Assembly (NCBI GenBank): GCA_963724825.1
Contig: CAVRWT010000021.1
Span: 166,429-230,428, forward strand
Origin: JALYNX01 sp963724825
GTDB lineage: Bacteria > Actinomycetota > Acidimicrobiia > Spongiisociales > ZC4RG35
Length of the DNA: 64,000 nucleotides
Reading direction: 5' to 3'
Numbering within the stretch: the stretch's first letter is position 1; each line of letters starts with the position of its first letter. The position numbers and the translations under genes were made by a program. Shown one piece after another: positions 18,467 through 27,599 of this stretch. The notes beneath the pieces were generated by a model. It was given only the letters and a program-made list of their open reading frames with translations, was not told where the DNA came from and made no database searches.

Positions 18467-18556
18467 CCCCCCTCCCGGCTTCGCCGGCTCTCCCCCCAAC
18501 GCTCACTTCGTTCACTGGGGGGAGAAATGCTCACTTCGTTCAATGGCGGGAGAAAC
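18467..18556 (+). repeat. Intergenic double-hairpin repeat, copy A
   Basis: A 62-base core made of a CCGGC-TTC-GCCGG hairpin followed by a CTCCCCCCA/TGGGGGGAG hairpin with the loop ACGCTCACTTCGTTCAC, ending GAGAAAT. A partial second unit (CTCACTTCGTTCAATGGCGGGAGAAAC) follows. Related copies are at 36107, 47288, 54384 and 62424. This one lies between purL and pfkA, both on the - strand. Confidence 0.85.
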
Positions 18557-18561
18557 AGGTG

Positions 18562-20718
18562 TCAGCCCCGCATGCGGCGGGGAATCGCCTCCCGGTAGGT
18601 GCTGGTGAGTTGCTCCAACCCGACTTCGTGACCGGCGATCTTTAGGGAGTCGCCACCGACGGTGCCGATCCGCCTTGCCAGGCCGGCGGGGAGGGTGACG
18701 GTTCCCGGCTCCAACATCACCACGAAGCGGTGGGGGTCTTCCGAGAAGAGGCTGGCGTCGGCTTCGACCGACAGCTCAGCACCGACCCCGGAGGCGATGC
18801 AGATCTCGGCCACGGTCACTGCCAGACCACCCGTGGAGATGTCATGCAGCACCGGCACCTGATGGGCCAGTGCCGCAGCCAGCTCGATCACTTCCTTCGC
18901 CTCCTCGGGCTGGGGTGCGCTGGGCCGGCCCCGATGAGCACCTTCCACCACCCGCTGGAACGCCGAGCCGGCAAGGTTGCCCGTCGCCTCGGGCCCCACT
19001 TCCCAGATCTCCATGCCTGCCTTGGCCCGGCTCAGACCGGGCAGATTGGCCGGGATCGGGTCGACGAGCCCGAGCAGACCGACCACCGGGGTGGGGTGGA
19101 TGTCGGCCCCTTCGGTCTCGTTGTAGAACGAGACGTTGCCTCCGACCACGGGGATGCCCAGGGCCTCGCACGCCTCGGAGATCCCCTCCACGCTTTCCCG
19201 GAACTGCCACATCACCTCCGGCTTCTCGGGATTCCCGAAATTCAGGTTGTCGACGACCGCCATCGGTCGAGCACCGGTCATCGCCACGTTGAGCGCCGCC
19301 TCGTAGACCAGGCGGGCAGCCCCGCGCCTCGGGTCGAGCAGGCAGAGACGCCCGTTGCCATCGGTGGACACCGCCAAGCCCTTGGAGGTCCCCCGGATCC
19401 GGAGCAGCGAGCCGTCGCCACCCGGGCCGGACAGCGTGTTGAGGAACAGCATGTGGTCGTACTGCTCGTGAACCCAGGCCGACGAGCCGATCGCCGGGTC
19501 GTCGAGAAGCTGGAGCAGAGCGTCGATGGGTTCGATCGGGGAAGGCTCCGGCGACTCCCAGAGGTCGTCGAGCCAGTCGGGCCGGCTGTAGGGGCGTTCG
19601 TAGAGGGGGGCATCGTCGGCAAGGGATGCCGCGGGTAGCTCGGCGACCGTCTCCCCTCCGTGACGGACGGTGAGGGTGCCGCCGGACTTCACCGTGCCGA
19701 CCACCGCCGAGTCGATCTCCCATTTGTCGGCGATCGCCAGGACTGCTTCGACGTTCGCCGGGGCCACGAAGGCCATCATCCGCTCCTGCGACTCCGACAT
19801 GAGGAGCTCGGGGGCGGTCATCCCCAGCTCGCGGACATGAACCGAGTCGAGGTCGACATCCATCCCCACCCCGGCTCTTCCCGCCGGCTCGGAGATGGCG
19901 CAGGCCAGCCCGGCCGCACCCAGGTCCTGAATCCCCGCCACCAACCCCGCTTCGAAAATCTCGAGGCAGGCTTCGATCAGCTTCTTCTCCTCGAATGGGT
20001 CGCCGACCTGGACACTGGGTCGCTTCTCCTGGGAGCCATCGTCGAACGAAGCCGAAGCCAGCACCGAGGCGCCGCCGATGCCGTCCCGCCCGGTCGCCTT
20101 GCCGAGGAGCACCGCCACATTGCCCGGCTCACCTGCAGTCCCCAACACCAGTTGCTCCTGGCGAAGGATTCCCAGGCACATCACATTGACCAGGGGGTTC
20201 CCCGAGTAGGTGGGGTCGAACTCGATCTCCCCGCCAACTGTGGGCACTCCGACCGCATTGCCATATCCGGCGATTCCGGCCACGACGCCCCCGAACAGGT
20301 AGCGGTTCTTGGGATCGTCCAGCGGGCCGAACCTGATCTGGTCCCAGAGGGCGATCGGACGGGCCCCCATGGTGAAGACGTCTCGCAGGATCCCCCCGAC
20401 CCCGGTGGCGGCTCCCTGATAGGGCTCGACGAACGACGGGTGGTTGTGGCTCTCGATGCGAAGCGCGGCCAGCCAACCGTCACCGAGGTCGACCACACCG
20501 GCGTTCTCCCCGGGGCCGACTACCACCCATGGGGCCGTGGTCGGGAAACGGCGCAGGTGCGCCCTCGAGGACTTGTAGGAGCAGTGCTCGGACCACATCA
20601 CCGAGTACATGGCCAGCTCTGCGGGGAGCGGGTCCCGGCCCAAGATCCCGACGACGGACTCGTATTCCTCGTCGGTCATGCCGAGCCGGCGGTGGACCGG
20701 CTGGCCGGTGATGGTCAT
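18562..20718 (-). CDS. purL: Phosphoribosylformylglycinamidine synthase subunit PurL
   Basis: 718-aa small-type PurL, the ATP-binding synthetase that forms FGAM with PurQ (glutaminase) and PurS. Signatures include MWSEHCSYKSSRAHLR near residue 45, FRIESHNHPS-like LRIESHNHPSFVEPYQGAATG, GAQDLGAAG-type GIQDLGAAGLACAISE, and MAVVDNLNFGNPEKPEVMWQ. The second half repeats the synthetase fold (HDISTGGLAVTVAE). Its ATG overlaps the purQ stop (ATGA), making it the last gene of purC-purS-purQ-purL. It is intact over more than 2 kb. Confidence 0.97.
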   Translation of the reverse strand: MTITGQPVHRRLGMTDEEYESVVGILGRDPLPAELAMYSVMWSEHCSYKSSRAHLRRFPTTAPWVVVGPGENAGVVDLGDGWLAALRIESHNHPSFVEPYQGAATGVGGILRDVFTMGARPIALWDQIRFGPLDDPKNRYLFGGVVAGIAGYGNAVGVPTVGGEIEFDPTYSGNPLVNVMCLGILRQEQLVLGTAGEPGNVAVLLGKATGRDGIGGASVLASASFDDGSQEKRPSVQVGDPFEEKKLIEACLEIFEAGLVAGIQDLGAAGLACAISEPAGRAGVGMDVDLDSVHVRELGMTAPELLMSESQERMMAFVAPANVEAVLAIADKWEIDSAVVGTVKSGGTLTVRHGGETVAELPAASLADDAPLYERPYSRPDWLDDLWESPEPSPIEPIDALLQLLDDPAIGSSAWVHEQYDHMLFLNTLSGPGGDGSLLRIRGTSKGLAVSTDGNGRLCLLDPRRGAARLVYEAALNVAMTGARPMAVVDNLNFGNPEKPEVMWQFRESVEGISEACEALGIPVVGGNVSFYNETEGADIHPTPVVGLLGLVDPIPANLPGLSRAKAGMEIWEVGPEATGNLAGSAFQRVVEGAHRGRPSAPQPEEAKEVIELAAALAHQVPVLHDISTGGLAVTVAEICIASGVGAELSVEADASLFSEDPHRFVVMLEPGTVTLPAGLARRIGTVGGDSLKIAGHEVGLEQLTSTYREAIPRRMRG

Positions 20719-21359
20719 GCGGGCACCAGCGAGTGGAGGAAGCTCTCCAGCAGGACCAGCCCGTCTGCCGAACCCAGCAATTCATCCGAGGCCCGTTCGG
20801 GGTGGGGCATGACGCCGACCACATTGCCCTCGGGGTTGGAGATCGCCGCCGCCGAGCCCTGCGAGCCGTTGGGGTTGTCGACATAGCGGAGCACCATCCG
20901 GGCCCCCGAGCCCGGATCGACCCAGTTGCCCTCATACGAGTTGAGCGGGATTCGGATCCGCTGCCCGAGCTCGGCGCTGCGGGTGAGAATGGTGGAGACG
21001 TCGGTGACCTCGACCTCAATGAAACGGCAGATGAAGGCCAGGTCGCGGTTGGCAATCAGGGCGCCAGGAAGCATCCCCGCCTCACAGAGCACCTGGAACC
21101 CGTTGCAGATCCCGAGGACCGGAGCCCCCTGGCCGGCCATTCGCTCCACCTCGGTCATCACCGGTGAGAACCTGGCGATGGCGCCGGTCCGCAGGTAGTC
21201 GCCGTGGGCGAAGCCACCGGGGATGATCACCCCGTCGAAGTCGCCCAGGTCGGTCTCGCGGTGCCAGACGAGCTCGGCTTCGCCACCGAGCGAGCGGAGG
21301 GCGTGGACCACGTCGTGCTCGCAGTTGGTGCCCGGGAAAACGACCACCGCGGTCCTCAT
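20715..21359 (-). CDS. purQ: FGAM synthase glutaminase subunit PurQ
   Basis: 214-aa class I glutamine amidotransferase delivering ammonia to PurL. FPGTNCEHDV begins near residue 8, IIPGGFAHGDYLRTGAIA contains the oxyanion region, LGICNGFQVLCEAGMLPG holds the nucleophile Cys, and MPHPERASDELLG the catalytic His and Glu. The ATG at 21359 overlaps the purS stop. The frame extends upstream to 21416 in purS DNA, but the family begins at MRTAVVVFPG, so I use 21359. Confidence 0.97.
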   Translation of the reverse strand: MRTAVVVFPGTNCEHDVVHALRSLGGEAELVWHRETDLGDFDGVIIPGGFAHGDYLRTGAIARFSPVMTEVERMAGQGAPVLGICNGFQVLCEAGMLPGALIANRDLAFICRFIEVEVTDVSTILTRSAELGQRIRIPLNSYEGNWVDPGSGARMVLRYVDNPNGSQGSAAAISNPEGNVVGVMPHPERASDELLGSADGLVLLESFLHSLVPA

Positions 21360-21598
21360 TCGCCGACCTCGACCCGAAAGTCCTCCAGGACCGGGTTCGC
21401 CAGAAGCTGACGGCACATGTCCTCGACACTGACCTTGATCAGCCCCGGGTCGTCACCTGCCACGTCCATGTGGATGATCCGGTCGACTCTCACCGATTCG
21501 ACTCCCTGATGCCCGAGGTCGGTCAGGGCTCGCATGATGTTGGTCCCCTCCGGGTCTGCGATCTCGGGGCGCCGGGTGATCTCGACGCTGACCCTCAC
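21356..21598 (-). CDS. purS: FGAM synthase subunit PurS
   Basis: 80-aa dimeric bridge between PurQ and PurL. RVSVEITRRPEIADPEGTNI is the family N terminus, IADPEG being the most conserved part. GVESVRVDRIIHMDV follows and the protein ends in an acidic VLEDFRVEVGE. It starts at GTG 21598, overlapping the purC stop by four bases, and its stop overlaps the purQ start. Size and position are exactly as expected for the three-gene FGAM synthase of Gram-positive bacteria. Confidence 0.96.
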   Translation of the reverse strand: MRVSVEITRRPEIADPEGTNIMRALTDLGHQGVESVRVDRIIHMDVAGDDPGLIKVSVEDMCRQLLANPVLEDFRVEVGE

Positions 21599-22480
21599 TG
21601 CTGGCTCCGACCCAGATAGGTCTCGAAGCTCTCGCCGCTCACCCGCTCATAGGCCTCGATATAACGGGCGCTGGTCTCGGCGACCACCTCCGGGGGGAGG
21701 TCGGGGGCGGGAGGGGTCTTGTCCCAGTCGGCGGCGTCCAGCCAGTCGCGCAGGGGCTGCTTGTCGAAGGAGGGCACGTCCTGTCCCGGGTTCCAACGGT
21801 CGGCCGGCCAGTACCGCGAGGAGTCGGGGGTGAGAACCTCATCGACCAACAGCAGCTCGCCGTCGGCGAAACCGAACTCGAACTTGGTGTCCGCCAGGAT
21901 CACACCTCTGGCGGCGGCGTACTCCGAGGCGCGGCAGGTAGATGTCGACCGATCGCTTCCGGAGCTCCTCATAGAGCTCGTCGCCGAGCAGGGATCGGGT
22001 CTGGGATTCGGTGATGTTCTCGTCATGGCCCGAGGTTGCCTTGGTGGCGGGAGTGAAGATCGGCTCGGGGAGGAGGTCGGCCAGACGAAGACCGGATGGG
22101 AGGTGCTCGGTGGTGGGCCCACCCCCGTCCCGATACTCCCGCCAGGAGGAGCCGTAGAGATAGCCCCGGACCACGCACTCGACCTGGATCACCTCGGCCC
22201 GGCGCACCACCATGGCACGCCCGCTCAGTGCCTGACGATCGGCATCGGTGAGGCCGTCGATCCCCGACAGATCGGTGGTAACGAGGTGGTTGGGGGTGTC
22301 GAGAAGGTCGAAGAAGTGAAGGCTGAGACCGGTGAGCACCTTGCCCTTTTCCGGAATCGGCTGGCTGAGGACCACGTCGTAGGCGGAGATCCGATCGGTG
22401 GTCTCGATGAGGAGATGGTCCGCATCCACCTCGTACATCTCGCGGACCTTGCCCGATGCAACATGAGGTAGCGCCACCAT
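21595..22480 (-). CDS. purC: SAICAR synthetase, one frameshift
   Basis: ATP-dependent enzyme that joins CAIR and aspartate. The N terminus VALPHVASGKVREMYEVD binds ATP. RISAYDVVLSQPIPEKG, VRGYLYGSSWREYRDGG, TPATKATSGHDENI and LADTKFEFGFADG are all family blocks. The frame breaks near 21935 (one extra base), between KRSVDIY and the EYAAARGVIL segment; corrected length is 294 aa. ATG 22480 is the start used by homologues. It heads the purC-purS-purQ-purL operon and is divergent from the CBS-BON gene across 131 bases that must hold both promoters. Confidence 0.95.
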
Positions 22481-22611
22481 GTGGCGGCAGCGTAGTGGCC
22501 AGACAGTTGGGCTCGGCCACACCACCCCGGGTCAGTGCGCCGGCCCGAACAGGCATTTGTGCCCTAATCCTCTTCGACGCCCAGGCATACGTTGGAGGCA
22601 AAGGAGGTCAG

Positions 22612-23313
22612 ATGAAACTTCGGGATTTGATGACGCGCGATGTCATCACCATCGGCCCAGAGGCACCGCTGAAAGAGGCCGCCCGTCGCATGCTCGAGGC
22701 CAGCGTGAGTGGCCTGCCGGTGACCGACGCCGACGGAATGCTCGTCGGCATGATCACCGAGGCCGACTTCGTCGCCACTGAGGCCGATCGGAGACAGAAG
22801 CGACCAGCAGGGCTTCTGCGCTTCCTCTACTCAGACGCAGAGCTTCCGAGTCGGGAGCGTCTCGTCGGAGACGTGATGACTAAGGATCTGATCGTTCTGG
22901 GGCCCGAGGCCGATCACGCCGAGGCTGCGCGGCTGATGCAGACCGAAGGCGTCAAGCGGATCCCGGTCGTCGACGAGACCGACCGTGTCGTCGGGATAGT
23001 GAGCCGCTCCGACGTCCTCAGGGTCTTCGCACGTCCCGACACCGAGATCCTCGAGGAGATCGAAAACGATGTCGTTGAGCGGATCCTCTGGATAGACCCC
23101 AGGCTCGTTGAGATCAAGAGCACCAACGGAAATGTGGTCATGCGAGGTCGTCTCGAGACCCGAAGTGACGCTGAACTCCTAGCCGAGCTCACAGGTCGGG
23201 TGGATGGCGTGATTTCAGTGGAGAATCATCTGGAATTCGACATCGACAACCTGAAGCTCGACATGACTGGCATTCCTCCAGGGTCCATCCCGCGTCGCAA
23301 CTGGACTGCATAG
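22612..23313 (+). CDS. CBS-pair protein with C-terminal BON domain
   Basis: 233-aa cytoplasmic protein. Two CBS modules, residues 1-60 (LRDLMTRDVITIGPEAPL, SGLPVTDADGMLVGMITEADF) and about 85-145 (VGDVMTKDLIVLGPEADH, KRIPVVDETDRVVGIVSRSDVL), usually bind adenine nucleotides. A BON domain follows at about 150-220 (LVEIKSTNGNVVMRGRLETR). Such proteins act as energy or stress sensors. The start is ATG 22612 after a full-strength AAAGGAGGTC site. Position beside a purine operon and adenine-nucleotide binding are compatible, but a link is only inferred. Confidence 0.88.
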   Translation: MKLRDLMTRDVITIGPEAPLKEAARRMLEASVSGLPVTDADGMLVGMITEADFVATEADRRQKRPAGLLRFLYSDAELPSRERLVGDVMTKDLIVLGPEADHAEAARLMQTEGVKRIPVVDETDRVVGIVSRSDVLRVFARPDTEILEEIENDVVERILWIDPRLVEIKSTNGNVVMRGRLETRSDAELLAELTGRVDGVISVENHLEFDIDNLKLDMTGIPPGSIPRRNWTA

Positions 23314-23332
23314 CCCCCCTAGTCTCGGCTCG

Positions 23333-23740
23333 GTGAGCGGTTTCACCAGATCAGCCGCCGAGCAGATGATCGCGGGAGACGCGTACTCCCGAGCCCTTGG
23401 CGCCGAGTTGGTCTCGGTGACCGACACCGAGATCGTCGTCGGCCTCGATGTCCGCGAGGAACATCTGAATTCCCTCGCTGTGGGCCACGGCGGGATGGTG
23501 TTCTCGCTGGCCGACTTCGCCCTTTCTCTCGCTTCGAATGCGGCTGGAGACAGGGCCGTTGCGGTTGCGACGCACATGGCCTTCACCGCGTCGGTCCGTC
23601 TCGGAGACCGCCTCGAGGCCAAGGTCACCGAGTCCGCTCGGGGCCGGACCATGGGCACCTATCAGGTTGATGTGACCCGGGGCGACGGCAGGACGGTGGC
23701 TGTGTTCACCGGGACGGTCCACATCACCCCATCGTCGTGA
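23333..23740 (+). CDS. PaaI-like hot-dog thioesterase
   Basis: 135-aa single hot-dog-domain thioesterase starting at GTG 23333. The conserved VGHGGMVFSLADFALSLASN helix and active-site loop match the PaaI group, where an Asp in SLAD is catalytic. ATHMAFTASVRLGDRLEAK is the second strand block. PaaI enzymes rescue hydroxylated phenylacetyl-CoA, but the wider family covers many acyl-CoAs and no phenylacetate genes are in view. It starts 19 bases after the CBS-BON gene, probably in the same operon. Confidence 0.85.
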   Translation: MSGFTRSAAEQMIAGDAYSRALGAELVSVTDTEIVVGLDVREEHLNSLAVGHGGMVFSLADFALSLASNAAGDRAVAVATHMAFTASVRLGDRLEAKVTESARGRTMGTYQVDVTRGDGRTVAVFTGTVHITPSS

Positions 23741-23767
23741 TCGTCCAGATCTAGGATCGATTGCGAA

Positions 23768-24884
23768 GTGGGAATCGTCCAATATGTGATCCTCCACCCC
23801 TGGAGGGTGGCGATCACGGTCGTCGCCGGGGTGCTTCTCGGGTTGGGGTCCTTCTACGTCTATCAGGTTCAGGCTGCGCTGGGCACGGTGGCCAGCGAGG
23901 AGTTCAATCCGCAGGAGGCGCGTGCCGCGATCGACGTGACTCCGACGACCTCCCGCGACATCGTGTTCGTCGACCCGGCTCCCTATCCCGAAGGCGAGGA
24001 GCTGGCGGAACAGCAGCTGGAGCTGGCCGGGGAGTTCGATCTCACCGGATCCTTCGATCCCTACGTCCTCACCCCTAACTCTTTCGGCGAGCCGATCGAT
24101 GACGAGGTGTTCACCTCGTATCTCCTGGTGGGAGCCGACGCATCCGGATTTCTCGCCGACGTGATCATCTTCGCCCTCCAACCCGAGGATGGCTCTGACC
24201 CGATCATGGTGAGCCTGCCCCGCGACCTATTCGTGTGGAACCTGTGCAAGCGGACCCTGACCCGGCTCAACGAAGGGCTCGGCGGGTGCACCGGGGTGGC
24301 CTCGGGCTCTGAGCTCCTGGCGATCATGGTCGAGGACTACACCGGCATCCCCGTCGACCATGTGGCGAGGGTGAATTTCGCCGGGTTCGCAAGGATCGTC
24401 GATGCGATGGGAGGGGTCACCATTTGCGTCGACCATCCGACCCGCGACGCCAAGTCGCACCTGGACATCGCGAGCTCCGGATGCCGGCGGGCGAATGGTG
24501 AGCTCGCGCTGGCCTGGGTCCGATCCCGGCACACCGAGCAGCTCATCGGCGGCGCTTGGGTGGGAGTGGCCGGGTCCGACTTCGCCCGCCAGAACCCGAC
24601 AACAGGACGTGCTCTTCCAATTGGCCGGCAAGGCGTCGGGCTTCTCCTCGCCCGTCTCGCTGACCAACAAGCTGTCTGCGGTCTCCGAATCGGTGCGTCT
24701 CGACTCGTCTTGGACCTTCGGCCAGGCGGTTTCGGCGGCCTGGCGTTACCGGGGGATCAGCAAGGACTCGGTAGACCGCTTCTCGATCGAGGTCCAGAAC
24801 TACCGGGCGCCCGGTGGGGCCGCGGTCCTGCTTCCCACCGCCTTCTTCAAAGATCAGCTGGCGGAGATCTATCCCGTCGACTGA
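23768..24884 (+). CDS. LytR-CpsA-Psr family protein, one frameshift
   Basis: Membrane-anchored LCP phosphotransferase of the type that attaches wall polymers to peptidoglycan. One N-terminal membrane segment (VAITVVAGVLLGLGSFYVYQ, near residues 15-35) is followed by the outside LCP domain: LLVGADASGFLADVIIFA, VSLPRDLFVW with the conserved Arg, RLNEGL, DHVARVNFAGFARIVDAMGG, LALAWVRSRHTE. The frame breaks at the CCC at 24595-24597 (one extra base), between DFARQN and RQQDVLFQL. The corrected protein is 371 aa. Start is GTG 23768. Likely in the operon starting at 22612. Confidence 0.88.
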
Positions 24885-24897
24885 ACCGCAGTCTGCC

Positions 24898-26199
24898 TTA
24901 GCTCAATCGCAGCGAATCGAAGCGCTCGAACACCACCGCCGCGGTTCTCGAAACCCGAGCGGGGTCGAAACACGCCGCCAGTGATTCGGGGTCGAGGTTG
25001 ATCTGAGGGTCGTTCAGTAGTCGTTGCTCCAGGTCACCTTCGCCGTCCCAGACCGCCATGGCGTGGGCCTGGACGACCCGATAGGCCTCATCGCGGGTCA
25101 TTCCGGCGTCGACCAGGGCGAGCAGCACGGCCTGGCTGTAAACCAGGCCCTTGGTGGCGTCGAGGTTGGCCCGCATTCGATCGACGTCGACCTCCAGCCG
25201 CTCGATGAGGCCGGTGAACTTGACCAGCATGTAGTGGAGGACGGCCGAGGCGTCAGGGAGGACCACCCGCTCCGCCGACGAGTGAGAGATATCCCTCTCG
25301 TGCCAGAGCGCAACGTTCTCGAGACCGACCTGGGCATAGCCCCGGAGAAGCCTTGCCATCCCGGTGAGCCGTTCGGAGAGGATGGGGTTCCGCTTGTGGG
25401 GCATCGCCGATGAGCCCTTTTGCCCCTTGCCGAAGGATTCTCTGACCTCAGAGACCTCCGAGCGTTGGAGGTGTCGGATCTCAGTTGCCATCCGCTCGAT
25501 GGAGGCTCCGGTCAATGCGATCGCCTGCAGATACTCGGCGTGCCGATCCCTCGCCGTCACCTGGGTCGATGCGGGCTCGATGTCGAGCCCGAGAGACTTG
25601 CAAACGTGGCTTTCGATCTCCGACGGGAGATGGGCATAGGTGCCCACGGCGCCAGAGATCTTGCCCACGGCCACGGCCTGACGAGCCGCGGTGAGGCGGG
25701 CATGATCTCGCGACAACTCGAATGCCCAACCGGCGAGCTTGAGCCCGAAGATCGTTGGCTCGGCCCAGATGCCGTGGGTCCTGCCCACCATGTAAGTGCT
25801 CCGATGCTCATCGGCCTTCGCCTTCACCACGTCAAAGAGGGACGCCAGGGCGTCGAGGAGCAGGCCGGAGGAGTCATTCAATTGGGACCCGAGCGCGGTG
25901 TCCAGCACGTCAGACGATGTCAGCCCGTAGTGAACCCACGCTTTTGCGTCTCCACCTGCGGCCTCACCGAGGAGATCGACGAAAGCGGCGAGATCGTGGT
26001 TGGTGGTCTCTTCGCGGAGGGCTACCTCCTCTGGCGTCGGGCACTTGACGGTGCGCACCGCCTCGGCCACCGAGTTTGGGACCTTGCCCAAGGAGGCCCA
26101 TCCTTCCAAAGCCAGGACCTCGACCTCCATCCACGTCTCGAGCCGATGCTGGTCCGACCAGATGCGGCCCATCTCGGGGAGGGTGTAACGCTCGATCAC
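24898..26199 (-). CDS. purB: Adenylosuccinate lyase
   Basis: 433-aa fumarase-superfamily lyase acting twice in AMP synthesis, on SAICAR and on adenylosuccinate. TTNHDLAAFVDLL, VHYGLTSSDVLDTA (catalytic His region), VGRTHGIWAEP and the signature loop GSSAMPHKRNPILSERLTG near residue 265 are all present. I take GTG 26199 (IERYTLPEMGRIWS) because homologues begin there, although the frame is open to 26373. It is convergent with the LCP gene (13-base gap) and divergent from the AlkX-type gene (78 bases). Confidence 0.96.
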   Translation of the reverse strand: MIERYTLPEMGRIWSDQHRLETWMEVEVLALEGWASLGKVPNSVAEAVRTVKCPTPEEVALREETTNHDLAAFVDLLGEAAGGDAKAWVHYGLTSSDVLDTALGSQLNDSSGLLLDALASLFDVVKAKADEHRSTYMVGRTHGIWAEPTIFGLKLAGWAFELSRDHARLTAARQAVAVGKISGAVGTYAHLPSEIESHVCKSLGLDIEPASTQVTARDRHAEYLQAIALTGASIERMATEIRHLQRSEVSEVRESFGKGQKGSSAMPHKRNPILSERLTGMARLLRGYAQVGLENVALWHERDISHSSAERVVLPDASAVLHYMLVKFTGLIERLEVDVDRMRANLDATKGLVYSQAVLLALVDAGMTRDEAYRVVQAHAMAVWDGEGDLEQRLLNDPQINLDPESLAACFDPARVSRTAAVVFERFDSLRLS

Positions 26200-26277
26200 G
26201 GCATGGATGATGCCACGCCGGTCGGCCGGATTCGTCCTGGGAGGCACGCCACGGGCGACGGTTACTCTCGCCCGCCC

Positions 26278-27444
26278 ATGCGCCGCATCACCATCGATCA
26301 GGCTCGCCGTTACGCCCTCACCGCGCAGGGCTTCACCGAGCCCAGGCCGGCCGGCCGGATCGACGTCCGGCATTTCCGGCGGGTGCTGGATCGGTCACTC
26401 GTCATCCAACTCGATTCGGTGAACGCCTTCAGCCGGACCCACTACCTGCCCTTCTTCTCCCGCCTTGGCCCCTACGACCGGGACGCCCTCGACGATTGGA
26501 TATGGCGATCGGGCGAGATGTTCGAGTACTGGGGCCACATGGCGTCGGTACTCCCGATGAGAGACCACCGATTGTTTCGATGGCGCATGGAACGGGGGTA
26601 CATCTGGACCTCTGCCGAAAAGGTGCTGGCGACCCGGCCCGGCTACCTGAATGCCATCTTCGAAGAAGTCCGGGAGCGGGGGCCGCTGCAGACCTCCGAT
26701 CTCGAAGATCCCGGGCTCAAAGACCCGAATGGCTCGATGTGGAACTGGTCGGATGGGAAGGTTGCCCTGGAGATGCTGTTCGTCCAGGGGAGGGTGGCCG
26801 CCGCGGATCGGCGCAACTTCGTGCGTATGTACGACATCGCCGAGCGAGTGATCCCCCCCGAGCACTTGGAGGCTCCGACTCCTCCCACCGAGGAGGCGCA
26901 AACGGAGTTGTTGGAGCGCTCCGCGCGTGCATTGGGTGTGGGGACGGCTGACGACATCGCCGACTACTACCGGCTCCGCATGCCGGTGGCCAGGCCACTC
27001 ATCTCCAAGCTGGCTTCGTCGGGGCGGCTCGAGGAGGTCGAGGTCGCGGGATGGGACAAGCCTGGCTACCTCCATCCCGAGGCGCGGCTTCCCCGGGCCG
27101 TTCCTGTGCGGGCACTGCTCTCCCCGTTCGACAACTTGATCTGGTACCGGGACCGCGTGGAGCGGATGTGGGACTTCCACTACCGCATCGAGATCTATGT
27201 CCCCGAGCACAAGCGGATCCACGGGTACTACGTGCTGCCGTTCCTGCTCGATGGCGATCTGGTGGCGAGAGTGGACCTCAAGACCGACCGCAAGGAGGGG
27301 GCCCTGCTGGTGAGAGGCGCCTTCGCCGAGCCCGGGGTGGACAAGGTCAGGGTGGGTCGTGAGCTTCGGGCGGAGTTGGAGTCGGTTGCCGCCTGGCTCG
27401 GCCTGGGCCGGTTGGAGGTGTCGAAGAACGGGGACTCTGGCTGA
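26278..27444 (+). CDS. AlkZ/YcaQ-family DNA glycosylase (winged-helix)
   Basis: 388-aa member of the HTH_42 family, now known as DNA glycosylases that unhook interstrand crosslinks and remove bulky alkyl lesions. The catalytic Gln-x-Asp motif of the YcaQ (AlkX) branch is visible as VIQLDSVNAFSRTHYLPFFSR near residue 40; Streptomyces AlkZ has Gln-x-Gln instead. MFEYWGHMASVLP, MWNWSDGKVALEMLF and PVRALLSPFDNLIWYRDR are other family blocks. Start is ATG 26278. With alkB at 29.3 kb and alkD at 44.5 kb this is the third alkylation-repair gene in the window. Confidence 0.88.
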   Translation: MRRITIDQARRYALTAQGFTEPRPAGRIDVRHFRRVLDRSLVIQLDSVNAFSRTHYLPFFSRLGPYDRDALDDWIWRSGEMFEYWGHMASVLPMRDHRLFRWRMERGYIWTSAEKVLATRPGYLNAIFEEVRERGPLQTSDLEDPGLKDPNGSMWNWSDGKVALEMLFVQGRVAAADRRNFVRMYDIAERVIPPEHLEAPTPPTEEAQTELLERSARALGVGTADDIADYYRLRMPVARPLISKLASSGRLEEVEVAGWDKPGYLHPEARLPRAVPVRALLSPFDNLIWYRDRVERMWDFHYRIEIYVPEHKRIHGYYVLPFLLDGDLVARVDLKTDRKEGALLVRGAFAEPGVDKVRVGRELRAELESVAAWLGLGRLEVSKNGDSG

Positions 27445-27599
27445 GTTTCTCGGCTGAGGCCGCCTTTGACCGACTTCGCTCGCGAGCAGACAGCTGTTCG
27501 CCCAGAATCGGAGGGACCACCCTGCCTGCCGCGTCGGAGCGCTGGACCTCGGTCAAGACGGACGCCGGTCGAGCCGGAGCTTTCGCCGCGTTCGGACGT

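Noticed and set aside
27445..27599. Possible small gene or RNA in the gap between the glycosylase and acyl-CoA dehydrogenase genes
   Set aside because: No ribosome site with a conserved frame, no strong hairpin, no tRNA-like fold visible by eye; I see nothing supportable there.
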